Part shown: positions 45,262 to 47,096 of the stretch, piece by piece
Numbering within the stretch: the stretch's first letter is position 1
How the letters are laid out: every line of letters starts with the position of its first letter
Assembly (NCBI GenBank): GCA_016792585.1
Contig: JAEULB010000159.1
Location: 1 to 47,096 of the forward strand
Length of the DNA: 47,096 bases
Source of the DNA: Rhodospirillaceae bacterium
GTDB taxonomy: Bacteria; Pseudomonadota; Alphaproteobacteria; SHVZ01
Direction: 5' to 3'
Notes under the pieces: model-generated
What the model was told of the DNA's origin: nothing
Database searches by the model: none
The model's input: the letters and a program-made list of their open reading frames with translations, nothing else
Made by a program: the position numbers and the translations under genes

Positions 45262-47096
45262 ATGACGCAGCCGCTCCTCGAGCTCGACCGGCTCTCGATC
45301 TCCTACAGGACCCGCCGGGGCGCGGTGCCGGCGGTGGTCGATGTCTCGCTTTCCTTGAATCCTGGCGAGAGCCTCGGCCTGGTCGGCGAGTCCGGCTGCG
45401 GCAAGTCGACGATCGCCTTCGGCATCATGCGCTGGCTCGCCGGCCGCGGGCAGATCGTCGGCGGCCGCGTGCTGTTCGAGGGCCGCGACATGGCGACGAT
45501 GTCGCCGGCCGAGCTTCGCCACGTCCGCGGCAAGCGCATCGCCATGGTGTTCCAGGAAGCGATGTCGGCCCTCAACCCGTGCCTCACCATCGGCGCGCAG
45601 CTGACGGAGGTGCTGCGCTTCCACGAGGACGTGGTCGGACCCGAAGCCGAGCGCCGCGCGAAGACGATGCTGTCCGAGGTTCGGATCCCCGATCCGGACC
45701 GCGTCTACCGCGCCTTCCCGCACGAGATTTCCGGCGGCCAGCAGCAGCGCGTCGTGATCGCGATGGCCTTGCTCGCCAATCCGGCGCTCCTGCTGCTCGA
45801 CGAGCCGACCACCGGTCTCGACGTCACGGTCGAGGCGAGCGTGGTCAAGCTGATCGCCGAGGTCAGCCGCCGCTTCGGCACCTCGCTCCTCTACATCTCG
45901 CACAACCTCGCGCTGATCTCGCGCGTCTGCGAGCGGATCGCGGTGATGTATGCCGGCGAGATCGTCGAGGAAGGCCCGACCCGGCGCATCCTGACCGCGC
46001 CCATCCACCCCTACACGCGCGGCCTCATCGCCTGCCTGCCGGAATCCGGCGCCGACAAGGTCGCGCGCCCGCTGGCACCGATCCCGGGCCAGATCCCGGC
46101 GCCATGGGAGCGACCCGCCGGCTGCTTCTTCATGCCGCGATGCGCCTACGCGGTACCGGGCCGCTGCGACGTCGCCCATCCGCCGCTGATCGACGACGGG
46201 ACCGGCGCGCAGGTGCGTTGCGTGCGCGCCGACGAGATCGGGCCGGAGCGGGTCGCCGGTGTCGCCGGACAGCCGCCGGCGGCCGCGGAAGGCATCTCGG
46301 TCGCGGTCGACAACCTGAGCAAGGACTACAAGATCACGCCGCCCGGCTTGCGCGGGCTCCTGCCCTTCGCCGAGCCGCTGAGGATACGCGCGAACGATCA
46401 CCTCACCTTCAATGCCGAGGCCGGCCGGACGCTAGCGATCGTCGGCGAGTCCGGCTGCGGCAAGTCGACCTTCGCGCGCATCCTGACCGGGCTCGAACGC
46501 GCGACGGGCGGCAAGGTCGAGGTCGCCGGTGCCGATCTCGGGCAGCTCTCGGTCATCGACCGCTCGCGCGACCAGCTGCGCGCGCTGCAGATGGTCTTCC
46601 AGAATCCCGACGAGACGCTCAACCCCAGCTACAAGGTCGGCCGCCAGATCGCGCGCGTCGCCAAGCGCCTCCTCAGCCTCGGGCGGAAGGAACGCGCCCA
46701 GCGCGTCCAGGACCTTTTCGCCGAGATACGGCTTCCGCCCGGCATCGCCGACCGCAAGCCGCGCCATCTCTCCGGGGGCCAGAAGCAGCGGATCGCCATT
46801 GCCCGCGCCTTCGTCGGCCGGCCCGACATCGTCGTCGCCGACGAGCCGGTCTCCGCGCTCGACGTCTCGGTGCGCGCCGCGGTGACACAGCTCCTGATGG
46901 AGATCCAGCGTGCGCACGGCACGACGCTGATCCTGATCAGCCACGACCTGGCGCTGGTGCGCTACGTCGCCGACACCGTCGTCGTCATGTATCTCGGCCA
47001 AGTGATGGAAGCAGGATCCACGAACCAGGTGTTCTCAGGCCCGCATCATCCCTACACCGAGCTGCTGCTGAAGGCGCAGCCGAAGCTCGACAACGA
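45262..47096 (+). CDS. Two-domain ABC transporter ATPase (DppD-DppF fusion), cut at the window edge
   Basis: At least 611 residues; no stop is reached. Two complete nucleotide-binding domains lie in one chain. Domain 1: Walker A GESGCGKST (42-50), signature ISGGQQQR (from 156), Walker B LLLLDEPTTGLD, H-loop ISHN, then an oligopeptide/dipeptide C-terminal Cys cluster (GCFFMPRCAYAVPGRCDVAHPP, four Cys in a short stretch with a later RCV, typical of DppD and able to hold an Fe-S cluster in some relatives). Domain 2: Walker A from 395, LSGGQKQR, Walker B IVVADEPVSALD, H-loop LISHD. Fused ATPases replace separate DppD and DppF. The end PHHPYTELLLKAQPKLDN is close to the normal terminus. Confidence 0.93.
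   Translation, partial: MTQPLLELDRLSISYRTRRGAVPAVVDVSLSLNPGESLGLVGESGCGKSTIAFGIMRWLAGRGQIVGGRVLFEGRDMATMSPAELRHVRGKRIAMVFQEAMSALNPCLTIGAQLTEVLRFHEDVVGPEAERRAKTMLSEVRIPDPDRVYRAFPHEISGGQQQRVVIAMALLANPALLLLDEPTTGLDVTVEASVVKLIAEVSRRFGTSLLYISHNLALISRVCERIAVMYAGEIVEEGPTRRILTAPIHPYTRGLIACLPESGADKVARPLAPIPGQIPAPWERPAGCFFMPRCAYAVPGRCDVAHPPLIDDGTGAQVRCVRADEIGPERVAGVAGQPPAAAEGISVAVDNLSKDYKITPPGLRGLLPFAEPLRIRANDHLTFNAEAGRTLAIVGESGCGKSTFARILTGLERATGGKVEVAGADLGQLSVIDRSRDQLRALQMVFQNPDETLNPSYKVGRQIARVAKRLLSLGRKERAQRVQDLFAEIRLPPGIADRKPRHLSGGQKQRIAIARAFVGRPDIVVADEPVSALDVSVRAAVTQLLMEIQRAHGTTLILISHDLALVRYVADTVVVMYLGQVMEAGSTNQVFSGPHHPYTELLLKAQPKLDN

Overview
The window is GC-rich (by eye about two thirds G+C), almost wholly coding, and free of rRNA, tRNA, CRISPR arrays and insertion sequences. 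The core genes (tpiA-secG-pyrG-kdsA order, TrmFO, a SurA_N/parvulin foldase, an NDUFAF6-like squalene/phytoene-synthase relative) and the many CoA-ligase, acyl-CoA dehydrogenase, HAAT transporter and P450 genes point to an alphaproteobacterium. A soil or freshwater rhizobial/rhodospirillal lineage such as Reyranella or a Bradyrhizobium relative is plausible, but this is inferred from gene content only.

Layout. 1-2.5 kb: the 3' end of a PfkB sugar kinase, then trmFO, meeting a leftward operon (PAS-GGDEF diguanylate cyclase, NDUFAF6-like protein, small GNAT, IYD-like nitroreductase; 4.9-1.8 kb). 5-7.6 kb: a cytochrome P450, a trypsin-fold/PDZ protein that has lost all three catalytic residues, and a small secreted protein. 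8-10.5 kb: two translationally coupled genes of unknown function. 10.6-13.2 kb: an imidazolonepropionase-like amidohydrolase, a small membrane-anchored protein and an MECR-like reductase. 13.2-18.3 kb: a leftward housekeeping operon, tpiA-secG-pyrG-kdsA-eda-GT9. 18.5-25.2 kb: a PpiD-like foldase, a leftward MocR/PNPOx-like/MFS operon, a DUF3303 protein and two small unknown proteins. 25.2-27.3 kb: a tartrate-dehydrogenase-like enzyme with a GNAT protein, and a small exported protein ended by a textbook terminator.

27.3-40.4 kb is one catabolic island. Leftward: IclR regulator, livG, livF, livH, livM, livK, terminator, thiolase. Rightward, divergent from iclR: enoyl-CoA hydratase/3-hydroxyacyl-CoA dehydrogenase, acyl-CoA ligase and two acyl-CoA dehydrogenases. 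The enzymes match the pimFABCD set for pimelate and other dicarboxylic or fatty acids, except that the PimB-like thiolase lies beyond the transporter operon on the other strand. A strong palindrome in the iclR-pimF gap probably lets the IclR protein control both arms: import of an acid, CoA activation, and beta-oxidation.

40.4-47.1 kb: a GlxA-type AraC regulator and a peptide/opine-type ABC importer. Its solute-binding protein is leftward with tandem terminators; two permeases and a two-domain ATPase (cut by the window edge) are rightward. The strongest candidates for something undescribed are the coupled unknown pair at 7963-10514, the inactive protease-like protein, the unknown pair at 24417-25241 with its double-hairpin leader, and the MocR/flavoprotein/MFS operon.
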